56,291 nt of DNA from Thiotrichales bacterium (GCA_947478175.1 CANJUQ010000011.1:1-56291), one strand, 5' to 3'; counted from the stretch's first letter, positions 16,954 to 26,648 are shown. Notes: a model not told the origin generated them from the letters alone. Program-made: numbers and translations.

Positions 16954-18486
16954 ATGTCGGGTTCAGTAATAACAAGTTTCAATCCTAGTCAACCAAAAGA
17001 GGAAGACTCAACAGTCGCGCTGGGTATTCCCCTCCTTTCAGCCATGCGACAACGGCCGATTCCAACCATGGTCTCTGCCATTCTGAAAGACGGTATTATT
17101 TATAAAAAACCGAGCAGCGCATGTGCTCAATTTACGGCTCTCTGTTGTGGAAAGCCTGTTTTGTATGACATGGCAGAAGACGTTGGACCGAAACTCCCTA
17201 GAAGAATCTATATCGCCCTAGATGGCTCCACGGGACTACGCTGGGTTCTTAAAGAAATGGTCTCGTCCAGTTCCGAATTATTTCTGTTACAGAAGCTTCA
17301 TCGATTAGAAGAAAAAATGCTATTCATTGAACAAGTCCTACCTGTCATTGAAAACGTGCGGCCCTTTCCAATTTTCCATCATAAGTCTTATGCCGTGATG
17401 CCCTATATAGGCAAAGACCTATTCATGCACTTGCACAAAGATAACATCCAAAGTTTCTTCAAACGTTTTTTATTAAATAAAACAGGCAACACCTACAACA
17501 GCCGACCACCCAAGCCCATCAACGAATCTAATTTACCACTCATAGGAACACGCGCAGCCCTTGAAATTGCTGAGGCTATGATTCGACTGTTCGGTGAGTG
17601 CAATAGGGCTATTATCGGGACCTACGGCACCAGCACAAAGCCTTCTTCTTACTCTGAAGGCCCTATCAAGACTCATCGAGACCCCAAACCTGAGAACGTC
17701 TGTTTTTCCAATGAAGAAAATACCTATCCGAAAGCTACTTGGGTAGATTTGCAAAATATCTTGGAGGACCCCACTGGAAAGGTTTTCGGAACTTTTGGAT
17801 ATCTAGCCCCTGAATTAATACCCTTTAGATTCCGTGAGAAGAAAAAGGATGCCTTAGAATTTCTGCCCGATCATGAAGACAAAACAATTTCGGATTATGC
17901 CCCTCCCTCTGTTGCAACAGATATCTATGCCTATGGGGCGACGCTTTATTATTTATTGCGGCATTTAATTAACTTGCAATACATTGGGAAACTCAACCCC
18001 CAAGAAATTCCCAAGAACTATCACTCTATAGAAACAATCGGCGATAACCTGACAGTTCAAGGATGGGACCCTATGTTGTCTCGCCGTTTTGCAATTTTAT
18101 TGGAACAGGTTGGATTTCCTAGGGAAATGGGCCTGCTTATCTATCGCTGTCTTGCCATCAATCCAGAAGAACGGCCCAACAGTTGGGAGCAGATAGTCGC
18201 CATGCTGAAAGAAATCGAAATTCAAATTGAAGCACTCTCATCAACCAGGGCTATACCCATTTTGCGGCCTTCAGCAGCAGCAGCAATGCCCCCTTCATTT
18301 GTTTCAGATCCCTCCAGTGATTCGTCGTCTTCTGTCGAGATACAAACAAGTCCACCCAGACAGCCTTTGGACCACAGCGCATTTTCGCTTGTCATTTCCC
18401 CCTCCTCAGCTAGAAGAGCCAGCAGCGGCCTCATGCCCTCATGCCAGCCCTTGGGAACAACAGTGTGTGAACCCGCTCTAAATTAA
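16954..18486 (+). CDS. Eukaryotic-type Ser/Thr protein kinase-like protein, effector-like
   Basis: A 510-residue protein with a Hanks-type kinase fold. Visible parts are a Lys in WVLKEM (residue 100), the catalytic loop HRDPKPEN (241-248), an Asp in VDLQ at 265 where DFG is usual, an activation segment ending GYLAPE (about 282-287), TDIYAYGATLYYLL for subdomain IX, and an Arg-containing subdomain XI (INPEERPNSWEQI). The glycine-rich loop is poorly defined and DFG has become DLQ, so activity is uncertain. There is no membrane segment and no PASTA repeat, which separates it from housekeeping bacterial kinases. The C-terminal 80 residues are Ser/Pro-rich. The ATG at 16954 follows an AGAGGG site. 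It probably acts on host proteins if exported; that is inference. Confidence 0.8.
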   Translation: MSGSVITSFNPSQPKEEDSTVALGIPLLSAMRQRPIPTMVSAILKDGIIYKKPSSACAQFTALCCGKPVLYDMAEDVGPKLPRRIYIALDGSTGLRWVLKEMVSSSSELFLLQKLHRLEEKMLFIEQVLPVIENVRPFPIFHHKSYAVMPYIGKDLFMHLHKDNIQSFFKRFLLNKTGNTYNSRPPKPINESNLPLIGTRAALEIAEAMIRLFGECNRAIIGTYGTSTKPSSYSEGPIKTHRDPKPENVCFSNEENTYPKATWVDLQNILEDPTGKVFGTFGYLAPELIPFRFREKKKDALEFLPDHEDKTISDYAPPSVATDIYAYGATLYYLLRHLINLQYIGKLNPQEIPKNYHSIETIGDNLTVQGWDPMLSRRFAILLEQVGFPREMGLLIYRCLAINPEERPNSWEQIVAMLKEIEIQIEALSSTRAIPILRPSAAAAMPPSFVSDPSSDSSSSVEIQTSPPRQPLDHSAFSLVISPSSARRASSGLMPSCQPLGTTVCEPALN

Positions 18487-19767
18487 CTTTCTAATCAACG
18501 CATACTGACGATCGAGAGCCCCTCGATTGGCCGCGACTACTTGAAACCCAGCCTCACCCATCTTTTGGCGTTTGGCTGGGTTTTTAAATAAGTCTTTTAA
18601 CACTTGTGTCAAATTGGCTGAATTCGGTGTCATGATCGACGCTCTAGCTTGAACTAAAGTTTCCGTGATCTTTTGGAAGTTAAACACATGTGGCCCCGTC
18701 AACGTCGCTTTTTTCAACGCTGCTGGCTCTAATAAATTATGCCCCCCTCGTGGGACTAAACTACCCCCCACAAAAGCCACATCAGATAACGCATAAAACA
18801 ATAAAAGTTCACCCATCGTATTCACGATAAAAATTTGCGTACTAGGCGCAATAGCTTCTGATTCACTGCGAACCTGAAAAGAAAAGCCCGCTGATTTACA
18901 AAGCTCTTGAAGCATTGGAAGTCGCTCGGGATGCCGTGGCGCCAAAATTAATAACCCCGCCGGAAAATCTCTCAAAAAATGCCGATGGACATCCAGCAAA
19001 TAACTTTCTTCACCTTCATGCGTACTGGCTGCAATCCAGACCGGCCGATCTTTTAATTGCAAACGCCAAGGGCTCGCTTTTTCTTCAATATTGTCAGGAA
19101 TACTTAAATCAAACTTTAAACTACCCGTCACCTGAATTTTTTCTGGATCCTGTCCCAACTGAATAAATCTTTCAGCTTCATCTTGAGTTTGGGCCAATGT
19201 GAGACTCAGACAAGACAGCATGTTCTGACTCATATTTTTGAATTTCGCATATTTCTCATAAGAGCGCTCAGACAATCTGGCATTGACTAAGACAACAGGA
19301 ATATTTCTAGCTTTTAATTCTTTTAGTAAATTCGGCCAAAGCTCTGTTTCAATTAATAATAAAATTTTTGGCTTAATTTCTTTTAGAAATTTTTTAATAA
19401 AAACTGGGACATCATAAGGCAAATAACAAGTTCTAATCCTCTTTCCGAATCCCCCCAACTCTCCTAAGTTCTTAATTTGAGTTTTTATATAGTCACTGCC
19501 TGTTGGAGTCATATTAGTGATTAATATCCCTTGATCGGGATAATCTTTTAATAATCTTCGAATCAATGGCATCGCCGCAATCGACTCACCCAAAGAAACC
19601 GCATGAACCCAGATCACTTCTTTATTATTTAATTTAAACCCTGGATAACCACATCGTTCAGACCAGCGTTTTCTATAACCTGGCGTCAAACGACCTTTTC
19701 GATAGAGCCTTAGAAAAGCAAAGGGCAATAATAAATAACTTAAAAAACTATAAATTCGATAACCCAT
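18478..19767 (-). CDS. waaA: 3-deoxy-D-manno-octulosonic acid (Kdo) transferase
   Basis: WaaA (KdtA) adds Kdo residues from CMP-Kdo to lipid IVA, the first committed step of the LPS inner core. The 429-residue protein has the N-terminal membrane anchor and RLTPGYRKRWSERCGY region. It also has the VWVHAVSLGE-type motif (here VIWVHAVSLGESIAAMPLIRRL), the TNMTPTGSDYIK segment, and a C-terminal GT-B half with GGSLVPRGGHNLLEPAA. Length and motifs are normal. It converges on and overlaps the kinase gene by nine bases. hldE follows upstream on the same strand. Confidence 0.95.
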   Translation of the reverse strand: MGYRIYSFLSYLLLPFAFLRLYRKGRLTPGYRKRWSERCGYPGFKLNNKEVIWVHAVSLGESIAAMPLIRRLLKDYPDQGILITNMTPTGSDYIKTQIKNLGELGGFGKRIRTCYLPYDVPVFIKKFLKEIKPKILLLIETELWPNLLKELKARNIPVVLVNARLSERSYEKYAKFKNMSQNMLSCLSLTLAQTQDEAERFIQLGQDPEKIQVTGSLKFDLSIPDNIEEKASPWRLQLKDRPVWIAASTHEGEESYLLDVHRHFLRDFPAGLLILAPRHPERLPMLQELCKSAGFSFQVRSESEAIAPSTQIFIVNTMGELLLFYALSDVAFVGGSLVPRGGHNLLEPAALKKATLTGPHVFNFQKITETLVQARASIMTPNSANLTQVLKDLFKNPAKRQKMGEAGFQVVAANRGALDRQYALIRKLI

Positions 19768-19812
19768 TTCAGTCTCTTTAATAAAATTTATAAAAATTTT
19801 AATTTTTAATTT

Positions 19813-21264
19813 TTAATTTTTAATTTTTTCAATAATCTTTGTCGTTGAAACCCCGGGAACCAAAGACACAATTAATATTTTTCCGCCATACGAACTCACA
19901 AATTCATAGCCTGGTATCATCTCTCGAACATAGTCCCCACCTTTGACTAGCACATCGGGGCAGATCAATCGCAAAATTCTTTCAGGCGTGTCATCAGGAA
20001 AAGACACCACCCAATCAACACATTTTAAAGCCGCTAGCATTTCCATGCGCTCTTTCACCGAACGAATAGGTCGGGTCGGGCCTTTTAATTTTTGAACAGA
20101 CTCGTCTGTATTAACCGCGACAATTAAATAATCCCCCAAAGCTTTAGCTTCTTCTAAATAAGTCAGATGCCCTGTGTGCAATAAATCAAAACAGCCATTC
20201 GTAAAAACAACTATCGCACCTTGTTTTTTGGCTTTAAAAACTTCTTGACTGGCTTCTTGCTCTGTCAAAACACCCATTTTTAAAACCATGGCCGAATGAA
20301 ATTCTTTTTGAACTAATTCTTTTTGAACTAATTCTTCTCGCGTGACCGTCGCTGCACCGAGTTTCCCCACCACTATTCCAGCCGCTCGATTCGCTATTTT
20401 CATGGCAGAAACAAAATCATGGCCTTCCCCAACCGCCAGCGCAAAATGTGCAATGACCGTATCTCCCGCCCCAGTCACATCAAAAACTTCATGGGCTTCT
20501 GTCGGAATAGAAACAAAAGAATCTTTCGATCCCTCAGGAAAAACCAACGTCATACCATCAGCACTACGCGTAATTAACAAAGCTTTTAAGTCTAATTTTT
20601 TAATTAAATTTTGGGCTTTTAAAATAATTTCTTCTTCTGTCTGACAAGCCCCAACGACGGCCGTAAATTCAGAAAAATTCGGCGTAATCACAGTCGCATG
20701 CTGATATTTTGAAAAATCACTGCCCTTAGGATCAACCAACACAGGAATATTTTTAGCCCGTGCTTTTTTTATAAATTCTTGGGGATCAGACAAAGTCCCT
20801 TTGCCATAATCCGACAAGATAACCACAGAATAATTTAATAACTTTTTTTCAAAATCCTGAATCAAACTTTCTTTATTCACAGAATTAAAACTTTCTTCAT
20901 GATCCAGTCTTAACATCTGCTGATGATGACTAATCACGCGAGATTTTGTGATCGTCGGAAAATCTGTCTTTTCAAAACAAACATCCACTTGGCAACCCGC
21001 TAATAATTTTTCAATTTTTATCCCGGCGTCATCTTTTCCAATTAAGCCCATCAACATCACTTTGGATTTCATGGCTGCAATATTCAAAGCGACATTGCCA
21101 GCACCCCCAGGGACTGAATGCTCTTTTTGAACTTTGACAATAGGAACGGGCGCTTCAGGAGAAATCCGTGAAGTTGTACCCATAATGTAATGGTCCAGCA
21201 TGACATCGCCCACGACTAAAACAGAAGCCGTCTTCGCATTATTTAATTTCTCTAAGCCAGGCAT
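19813..21264 (-). CDS. hldE: Bifunctional heptose 7-phosphate kinase / heptose 1-phosphate adenylyltransferase
   Basis: HldE makes ADP-heptose for the LPS core. The N-terminal ribokinase-type domain (about 1-320) has GGAGNVALN and the DVTGAGDTV anion hole. The C-terminal nucleotidyltransferase domain (about 340-483) has TNGCFDLLHTGHLTYL with its HxGH signature. I take the ATG at 21264 (MPGLEKL). The frame extends eight residues upstream to 21288 without a good ribosome site. A 15-base tandem duplication near 20300-20330 gives a repeated ELVQK between the domains. It is adjacent to waaA, consistent with a joint role in LPS core assembly. Confidence 0.95.
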   Translation of the reverse strand: MPGLEKLNNAKTASVLVVGDVMLDHYIMGTTSRISPEAPVPIVKVQKEHSVPGGAGNVALNIAAMKSKVMLMGLIGKDDAGIKIEKLLAGCQVDVCFEKTDFPTITKSRVISHHQQMLRLDHEESFNSVNKESLIQDFEKKLLNYSVVILSDYGKGTLSDPQEFIKKARAKNIPVLVDPKGSDFSKYQHATVITPNFSEFTAVVGACQTEEEIILKAQNLIKKLDLKALLITRSADGMTLVFPEGSKDSFVSIPTEAHEVFDVTGAGDTVIAHFALAVGEGHDFVSAMKIANRAAGIVVGKLGAATVTREELVQKELVQKEFHSAMVLKMGVLTEQEASQEVFKAKKQGAIVVFTNGCFDLLHTGHLTYLEEAKALGDYLIVAVNTDESVQKLKGPTRPIRSVKERMEMLAALKCVDWVVSFPDDTPERILRLICPDVLVKGGDYVREMIPGYEFVSSYGGKILIVSLVPGVSTTKIIEKIKN

Positions 21265-21313
21265 GAAATAACCCCAATCAAAAAACAACGGCGCATTTTA
21301 CCTGGGAGCCCTC

Positions 21314-21697
21314 TCAGGGCAAGGGAAAATCAAGATTATTAATTTCTAATCCAATCTCCGATCCATCCGAAATTTCACCTGCCGCCTGACGCAGCAATAA
21401 CAAAATCAAAAAAGCCTGTGAATGTTTCGGGGTCTGAATGACATGGTATTTAATTAAAGCCTCAGCAAATTTTTGCTCGTCAATCACTCTCACTTGCCCT
21501 GACAAATTTTTAAAACTTTTTAAATTATTTAAATCTTCTTGCGCTTGTGAATTCAATCGATCCCAGATCATTTGGCGTTCTAATAAACCCAGACCATTCC
21601 AATCAATCACTTCTTGAAAAGTACGCTGGCACCCCCGACAGATATCATCGCCATACACAGTCGAACAAAGTCCAATACAAGGGGTGTCAATCGTCAT
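21314..21697 (-). CDS. DUF1289 family protein
   Basis: A 127-residue protein. Its first 50 residues match DUF1289: a Cys pattern in TPCIGLCSTVYGDDICRGC, followed by the RTFQEVIDWNGL helix and ERQMIWDRL. The four cysteines suggest metal or Fe-S binding, but the biochemical role is unknown. The C-terminal half (residues 51-127) is longer than the usual short family members and is not recognised. Sixteen bases separate it from the stop of the paralogue gene upstream. Confidence 0.75.
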   Translation of the reverse strand: MTIDTPCIGLCSTVYGDDICRGCQRTFQEVIDWNGLGLLERQMIWDRLNSQAQEDLNNLKSFKNLSGQVRVIDEQKFAEALIKYHVIQTPKHSQAFLILLLLRQAAGEISDGSEIGLEINNLDFPLP

Positions 21698-21713
21698 TTT
21701 TTAAAATCTTAAA

Positions 21714-22667
21714 TCAAAAACCAAGGCCCATTTCAGACGCTTGCGCCTCTTTGATGGCTTGGATTTTTTGACGATAGCCGTCTAGTAATTCTTGATCATA
21801 GGCTTGTGTAATCTCAGGTTTGCGCGCATTCGCCATCGCAGGACTCGATGCACAGTCATTGACGCGCTGACGTAACTCTTTTTGGTATTCAGCTGTTTTC
21901 TTTTGCTCCATCAGCCAAGACTTAGGCATTAGAACAACTTGCACTTTGGGTTCCGGTGTTATGACAAGTTGAGAAAAAGCCACCGCTTCTCGAGCCAAGG
22001 CTGCAACAGGCGGTGAATCCATCAGAGCCAAGGGCCGAGGCAAAACTGAGAAAAAACAGGGGACGGGCATGATAAATTTTGGCAATGAAACGGGAAGGCA
22101 CTGTGGGAAAAGAAACCGCTTAGGCAATAAGGCTTTTGACATAGTTAATTTTACAGCCTCTTGCCTATCTAACTGCTCTGAAGGTGGTAAAAATCGCGGT
22201 GCTAGAACCATGTCTGCATCGTCTACTTCTAGCATTTCTTCTATTTTTATTTTTCTTACGGGTCCGCTATGCCGATCGCTCACTGCATCGACAAAACCCT
22301 CTTTCTCTTTAGCCACTTTTGACTCTAAAAAAGGAAGCAATTTAGCGCTATAAACCGCATAGCAAGCATCAAACGTCGCGCCCTTGCCTCCTGTAACAGA
22401 AACATGAATCTCTTCGACCCGCTTAAAAGCCTCTAAATAACCTGCGATGTTTTGTTTAAGCCAAAGTGTTCTTTTTAACTCAGCGAAAGCTTTGACTTGT
22501 TCGGCATGAAAACCCTCTATATCTATCCAAGAAGCCCACGCAGCCGGACTAAAATAACTTCCCTCTGCTGGGGTTTTCTCATAATCCATCACAAAATCTT
22601 CGAAAGCTTTTTTTAAAAACTCCAATTCAACATTCAATACTTCTTGCTGCGTTGATACTCCAGACAT
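21714..22667 (-). CDS. Hypothetical protein, paralogue A of a tandem pair
   Basis: A 317-residue protein of unknown family. Residues ~12-125 align with the neighbouring gene at 22807-23673. Shared features are the AF-x-x-F helix, an EGS-x-x-x-x-AW block, a D-x-x-G-(F/Y)-x-A-x-Q-x-KA block, and a Y-L-x-AF...H...G-x-G-x-TF...Y pattern with identical spacing. No membrane segment or signal peptide is seen. The middle is Pro/Leu-rich and the end (MAN...Y...Q) is polar. The ATG follows GGAGTG at 4 bases and gives an MSG start. The gene-pair context and absence of known domains suggest lineage-specific, possibly secreted, proteins; this is inference. Confidence 0.75.
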   Translation of the reverse strand: MSGVSTQQEVLNVELEFLKKAFEDFVMDYEKTPAEGSYFSPAAWASWIDIEGFHAEQVKAFAELKRTLWLKQNIAGYLEAFKRVEEIHVSVTGGKGATFDACYAVYSAKLLPFLESKVAKEKEGFVDAVSDRHSGPVRKIKIEEMLEVDDADMVLAPRFLPPSEQLDRQEAVKLTMSKALLPKRFLFPQCLPVSLPKFIMPVPCFFSVLPRPLALMDSPPVAALAREAVAFSQLVITPEPKVQVVLMPKSWLMEQKKTAEYQKELRQRVNDCASSPAMANARKPEITQAYDQELLDGYRQKIQAIKEAQASEMGLGF

Positions 22668-22806
22668 AGACCACTCCTCAGTTATGTTTTATGTTTGATT
22701 ATTAAGCTTGTTAGCTAATGAAAAAAGCGGGGTATAAAAACATAATTTAAAACCGAAGCGCAAGAGTGTTTTAGAAAATTAAATAACTCAGTGAAGGCTG
22801 GTAACC

Positions 22807-23673
22807 CTAGAGGAAGAAGCCTTCTTCCTTCTCAGTCTCTGACTCATGCGCCCCAGAAGCTATGGCCACATCAGAAAATAAAGCAGGGCAAACTGGATAC
22901 TTTTTATTCGCTTCCACCGCCATGGGAACCCAACGGCCTAATAAAGCTTGATAAGAAAATTTATTTTCTAAAATGCCCATCAGTCGCTCACAAGAACTTT
23001 CAATCGTACTGGGAAGACTGCTGGTACTTGTAGGCACAAGCCATTCAAACCAATCCTCAATCCACTCAAGAATGGCTGGCACACCCAGCAACATATCGCT
23101 TGAATTCGGAATAGGCGCAGCAACCTCTTTTTCTCTTTTCAATAACTTTTTCGGAACAGCCGTCTGAATACAACCTTTAAGAATACGCTGGAACGCCTTG
23201 GCCTCTTCTTCCAGGCTCAGTCTTTTCAAGGTTTTTTTGACCTCACTTTTATACTGATCAAAAAAAGTATTAAAAGTATTCCCCACGCCATTCGCGATGA
23301 TTTTATGCATCCTGGAAACAAGCTCAAAAGCCACTAAGTAATAAAGAAACTCATAGCTTTCTGATTCTGCACTCAACCGCCTTGCTAAGACCATTTGTAA
23401 TATGTCCAGCGCCTTGGTTTGCCGTGCACGATACCCATGCAAATCGACGGTAGAAACCCAAGCCGAAAGGCTGAGTCGACTGCCTTCTTTAGGAATTTCT
23501 TTATAGTTAGTAATAAATAAATCAAACGCTTGTCTTAATTCTCGACCGGCTCGATCCAACTGCCAGGCTAGATAACCATGCTCTCTGGTAAGGCTCCCTG
23601 ATTTAACAAGAAGCTCGGTAGAGACAGAGACAGCTACAGGCACAGATACAAACTCAAAATCACTTCCTGACAT
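22807..23673 (-). CDS. Hypothetical protein, paralogue B of a tandem pair
   Basis: A 288-residue protein related to the gene just downstream (21714-22667) over about 110 residues in the N-terminal half. The shared patterns are EGS-x-x-x-x-AW, D-x-x-GY-x-A-x-Q-x-KA and Y-L-x-AF...H...G-x-G-x-TF...Y. The C-terminal half is not similar and contains a Trp-rich segment (ILEWIEDWFEWL) that could be amphipathic. No signal peptide is visible. The ATG follows GGAGTG at 4 bases. The pair is separated by 139 bases and probably arose by tandem duplication and divergence. Confidence 0.75.
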   Translation of the reverse strand: MSGSDFEFVSVPVAVSVSTELLVKSGSLTREHGYLAWQLDRAGRELRQAFDLFITNYKEIPKEGSRLSLSAWVSTVDLHGYRARQTKALDILQMVLARRLSAESESYEFLYYLVAFELVSRMHKIIANGVGNTFNTFFDQYKSEVKKTLKRLSLEEEAKAFQRILKGCIQTAVPKKLLKREKEVAAPIPNSSDMLLGVPAILEWIEDWFEWLVPTSTSSLPSTIESSCERLMGILENKFSYQALLGRWVPMAVEANKKYPVCPALFSDVAIASGAHESETEKEEGFFL

Positions 23674-23702
23674 AAAACACTCCTGTTTTTACTGTCCAAT
23701 AC

Positions 23703-24173
23703 CTAATGCTCATGCCCACAAGAATCACCACACCCCTGATGGACTTCACCACTATAAAACCATTGTCCCTCTTGTTTTAAAAACTCACTGGTCTCACGGA
23801 TTTCATAGCGCTTTCCCGCTGATTTATAAATCGCTGAAAAATTCACATAGGCTTTATTAGAGTTCTCTGGGTTTTCTAGATTCTCTGGATTTTTTGAATC
23901 TGGAAAAGCTTTTAAGATATTTAATTCTTGCCATTTAATACTTTCAATAAATTTTCGAGTTTCTTCTGGATCAAAATTTTCTAATGGCTCACCTGTCATG
24001 GTTTTCTGGATATAAGCAATATCACCACGGACATAAGCTGAATATCTTGATCTCATGAGTTTTTCTGGCGTACTGGGGATTTTTTCTCCAGCAATAAAAA
24101 CCCCACAGCATTCTCGATAGAGTTTTTTAGCCGAGCTATTAGAACAGCAAGGGCAAAAATTATTTTTTATCAT
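23703..24173 (-). CDS. YchJ family SEC-C motif protein
   Basis: A 156-residue protein of the YchJ/UPF0225 family. The N-terminus has the zinc-binding pattern CPCCSNSSAKKLYRECC and the LMRSRYSAYVRGDIAYI helix. The C-terminus ends with a Cys/His-rich tail, HQGCGDSCGHEH. The middle contains an Asn-Pro-Glu repeat (ENLENPEN) absent from typical members, again from tandem DNA duplication. Function is unknown beyond likely zinc binding. It overlaps nothing and lies three bases from the transaldolase stop. Confidence 0.85.
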   Translation of the reverse strand: MIKNNFCPCCSNSSAKKLYRECCGVFIAGEKIPSTPEKLMRSRYSAYVRGDIAYIQKTMTGEPLENFDPEETRKFIESIKWQELNILKAFPDSKNPENLENPENSNKAYVNFSAIYKSAGKRYEIRETSEFLKQEGQWFYSGEVHQGCGDSCGHEH

Positions 24174-24176
24174 TTT

Positions 24177-25142
24177 TTAAAATGCCTTTTCTAACAAAAC
24201 CTCTAATGCCCGAATATCCCGACAAAATAATCTAATGCCCTCAGCCAATTTTTCCGTCGCCATCGGACTTTCATTCAAGGCCAATCTAAAACCAGATTCA
24301 CTAAAACTTATTTTTTCTTGGGGAGTTTCTTTGGATTTTCTAATAGATAATTGCTGAACTAATTCATCAGAATTATTTTCAAGCTCGGCTAATAAATTGG
24401 GACTAATGGTCAAAAAATCACAGCCTGCCAAGCCTTCTATCTGGCCCTTGTTTCTAAAACTCGCGCCCATCACCACTGTTTGGATATCAAAATGCCTAAA
24501 ATATTCATAGATTTTTTTGACGGATAAAACTCCTGGGTCGTCTATTTGGGTAAAATCTCTTTTTTCATGATTTTTATACCAGTCATAAATCCGACCGACA
24601 AAAGGCGAAATTAAAGTCGCTTTGGCCTCTGCACAAGCAACCGCCTGACAAAAATCAAACATGAGGGTCATATTGCAATGAATCCCTTCACGTTCAAGAA
24701 TTTCGCAGGCTTTGATTCCTTCCCAGGTGCTGGCAATTTTAATCAAGACCCTATTTTTATTAATCCCGGCTAGCTCATAAAGCTTGATTAATCTTCTGGC
24801 AACTTCAACAGATCCTTGGGTATCAAAAGACAATCTGGCATCCACTTCTGTCGACACACGACCGGGGATAATTTTTAAAATTTCAACGCCAATGCTGACA
24901 GAAAGTTTTTCTAAAGCATGCGTGAGCGGATTAGATTTAAAAGATTTGCCGTAATTGACCGCTTCTTTAAAATTTTCTTGATAGTGAGGAAGACTGGCGG
25001 CTTTCAATAAAAGACTGGGATTTGTCGTCGCATCCTGCGGTTGATATTTAACAATGGCCTCGATCTCACCCGTATCTGCCACAACGGTTGTCATCTTTTT
25101 TAATTGCGCCAGTTGACTTGATAATTGACCCAATGAACTCAT
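24177..25142 (-). CDS. tal: Transaldolase
   Basis: Transaldolase moves a dihydroxyacetone unit in the non-oxidative pentose phosphate pathway. The 321-residue length is standard for the TalB type. Visible parts are the DATTNPSLLLKA motif, the VSTEVDARLSFD strand, the Schiff-base lysine in VLIKIASTWEGI, and VVMGASFRNKGQI near the end. All catalytic residues appear present. An AGATTTTAAAG-type leader precedes the ATG. The gene is divergent to the membrane protein at 25305, with 162 bases between them. Confidence 0.95.
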   Translation of the reverse strand: MSSLGQLSSQLAQLKKMTTVVADTGEIEAIVKYQPQDATTNPSLLLKAASLPHYQENFKEAVNYGKSFKSNPLTHALEKLSVSIGVEILKIIPGRVSTEVDARLSFDTQGSVEVARRLIKLYELAGINKNRVLIKIASTWEGIKACEILEREGIHCNMTLMFDFCQAVACAEAKATLISPFVGRIYDWYKNHEKRDFTQIDDPGVLSVKKIYEYFRHFDIQTVVMGASFRNKGQIEGLAGCDFLTISPNLLAELENNSDELVQQLSIRKSKETPQEKISFSESGFRLALNESPMATEKLAEGIRLFCRDIRALEVLLEKAF

Positions 25143-25304
25143 CTTTAAAATCTCCCAAATTTACCCATCAAAAATAAGCGCGCGATGCTAGCACAGGTCA
25201 GCGCCAATTTAGGAATTTAAGAGAGTTGAATCTGGCAAATACATTCTGTACCGTTTGGCCGCTTTAAAACTGAGCTATCTAGCTACTTTCAAGGAGATCC
25301 ATTC

Positions 25305-26648
25305 GTGCCAGTATCCAACACAACAAAATCTGAACCAGATTCAAATCCAGAAGCAGGCTTGCGAGAACCCTTCATTCAACAGGGTATTTCTGTCTATGGC
25401 ACAGGTCCTGAGATCCAACTAGCACAACCCCATCCGTCTTTTTCCAACTCACTCAAGAGCATTAAATTACGCGCGCTGATTCCAGTCACCGTTTGTGTTT
25501 TAGCCTATGTCTGTATGAACCGCGAAGGCTCAAAAGAAATTAATTCTAACGCTGTACGCTGGCTGACGGCTGCTGATAGCGGATCCATTAACGGCGGTCT
25601 TTATTATTTAGTCTTCGGCGAACTGAGAAACACGCCTAAGAAATTTCAAACATTCTTAAAGCGCTATACAGGCATCACCAGCCCAGTAGCTGCTCTCATG
25701 ATCGCGACAACCTTAGCGCCTGTTTTTATTCTCGCAGCGATCCCTATGCTGGAAACCACCGTTGCAGGCGCGGATCTTTTAGGTTTCCCCGACCGGCTAG
25801 GAACCTCTCTCGGCTGGGCAATGACCCTTGCTCGAGCCATCGCGGTCTTTCAGGGTTTTATTGAACTTCCCGATACCTGGGATTACATCAAAAATAAATA
25901 TGACCAAGCAGAAGGCCGTTCAAAAACAGCCATTGGCTTCTTAGGCGCAGCGTCTTTAATAGGTTCTGTTGTTTATGTTTTAACCATGCGCAGTAGTGTT
26001 TTGACGGGCTTAGGCAACGTAGATGCCATTAATAAAAATTTTGCTTGTTGGTTTCAAAAAACCCATACAGCCGCACATTTAACGGCTCAATGGGCTGCGA
26101 CCCTGGTGAATTACCCTTTTTATGCGCTTTGGATTACCCGAGGCATGATCCGAACGTTTGAGCCCTTTTGGGATAAAAAACAACGTAACCAGATACCTTT
26201 GCGAATATTAGCCATGGTGATGGCTGTATTCTCTTTAGCGCCCTCGGCAGCCCCTCTATTTTCTGGCCTGGCTTCTACTAAGGTCGCGCCTGTTATTGAA
26301 GATGGCTGTCAATTAACAGGCTCATGGATTGCACCGCTGACACAATTTGCCTTTGAGCGAACCAAGGCTTACCAGTATCCCATTTCAGCACCCATCATGG
26401 GGCTCGCTTTCTTTATGAATGTCAGCTCACTGTTAAAAAACTTTGGTGTCTATCGAGATAAACAAGACATGGCTCGAGTCATAGGAGATCCCCTTGTTCC
26501 TGCGGACCATCAACCACAGACATCAGGGCTTTCTGATAGCGGGCAAAGCATGGGCGCAGTAACAACCTTCTTGCAATCTTCTGCTCAAGTACCGAGCTAC
26601 CCAGGGCGCCAATCCCCTTCAGCTCCTCCGCTAGAAGAAAATCTATAA
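25305..26648 (+). CDS. Multi-pass membrane protein with PSAPP tail, effector-like
   Basis: A 447-residue protein of unknown family. A polar N-terminal 45 residues are followed by about seven or eight hydrophobic segments between residues ~55 and ~390. A polar C-terminal tail of roughly 55 residues then ends in PSAPPLEENL. The start is a GTG at 25305 with a strong AAGGAG site. PSAPP matches the P(S/T)AP late-domain motif that binds the ESCRT factor Tsg101 in eukaryotes. The unrelated membrane protein at 27753 has the same motif. It converges on ftsL, three bases apart. A role as a host-membrane-inserted effector is plausible but not shown. Confidence 0.75.
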   Translation: MPVSNTTKSEPDSNPEAGLREPFIQQGISVYGTGPEIQLAQPHPSFSNSLKSIKLRALIPVTVCVLAYVCMNREGSKEINSNAVRWLTAADSGSINGGLYYLVFGELRNTPKKFQTFLKRYTGITSPVAALMIATTLAPVFILAAIPMLETTVAGADLLGFPDRLGTSLGWAMTLARAIAVFQGFIELPDTWDYIKNKYDQAEGRSKTAIGFLGAASLIGSVVYVLTMRSSVLTGLGNVDAINKNFACWFQKTHTAAHLTAQWAATLVNYPFYALWITRGMIRTFEPFWDKKQRNQIPLRILAMVMAVFSLAPSAAPLFSGLASTKVAPVIEDGCQLTGSWIAPLTQFAFERTKAYQYPISAPIMGLAFFMNVSSLLKNFGVYRDKQDMARVIGDPLVPADHQPQTSGLSDSGQSMGAVTTFLQSSAQVPSYPGRQSPSAPPLEENL

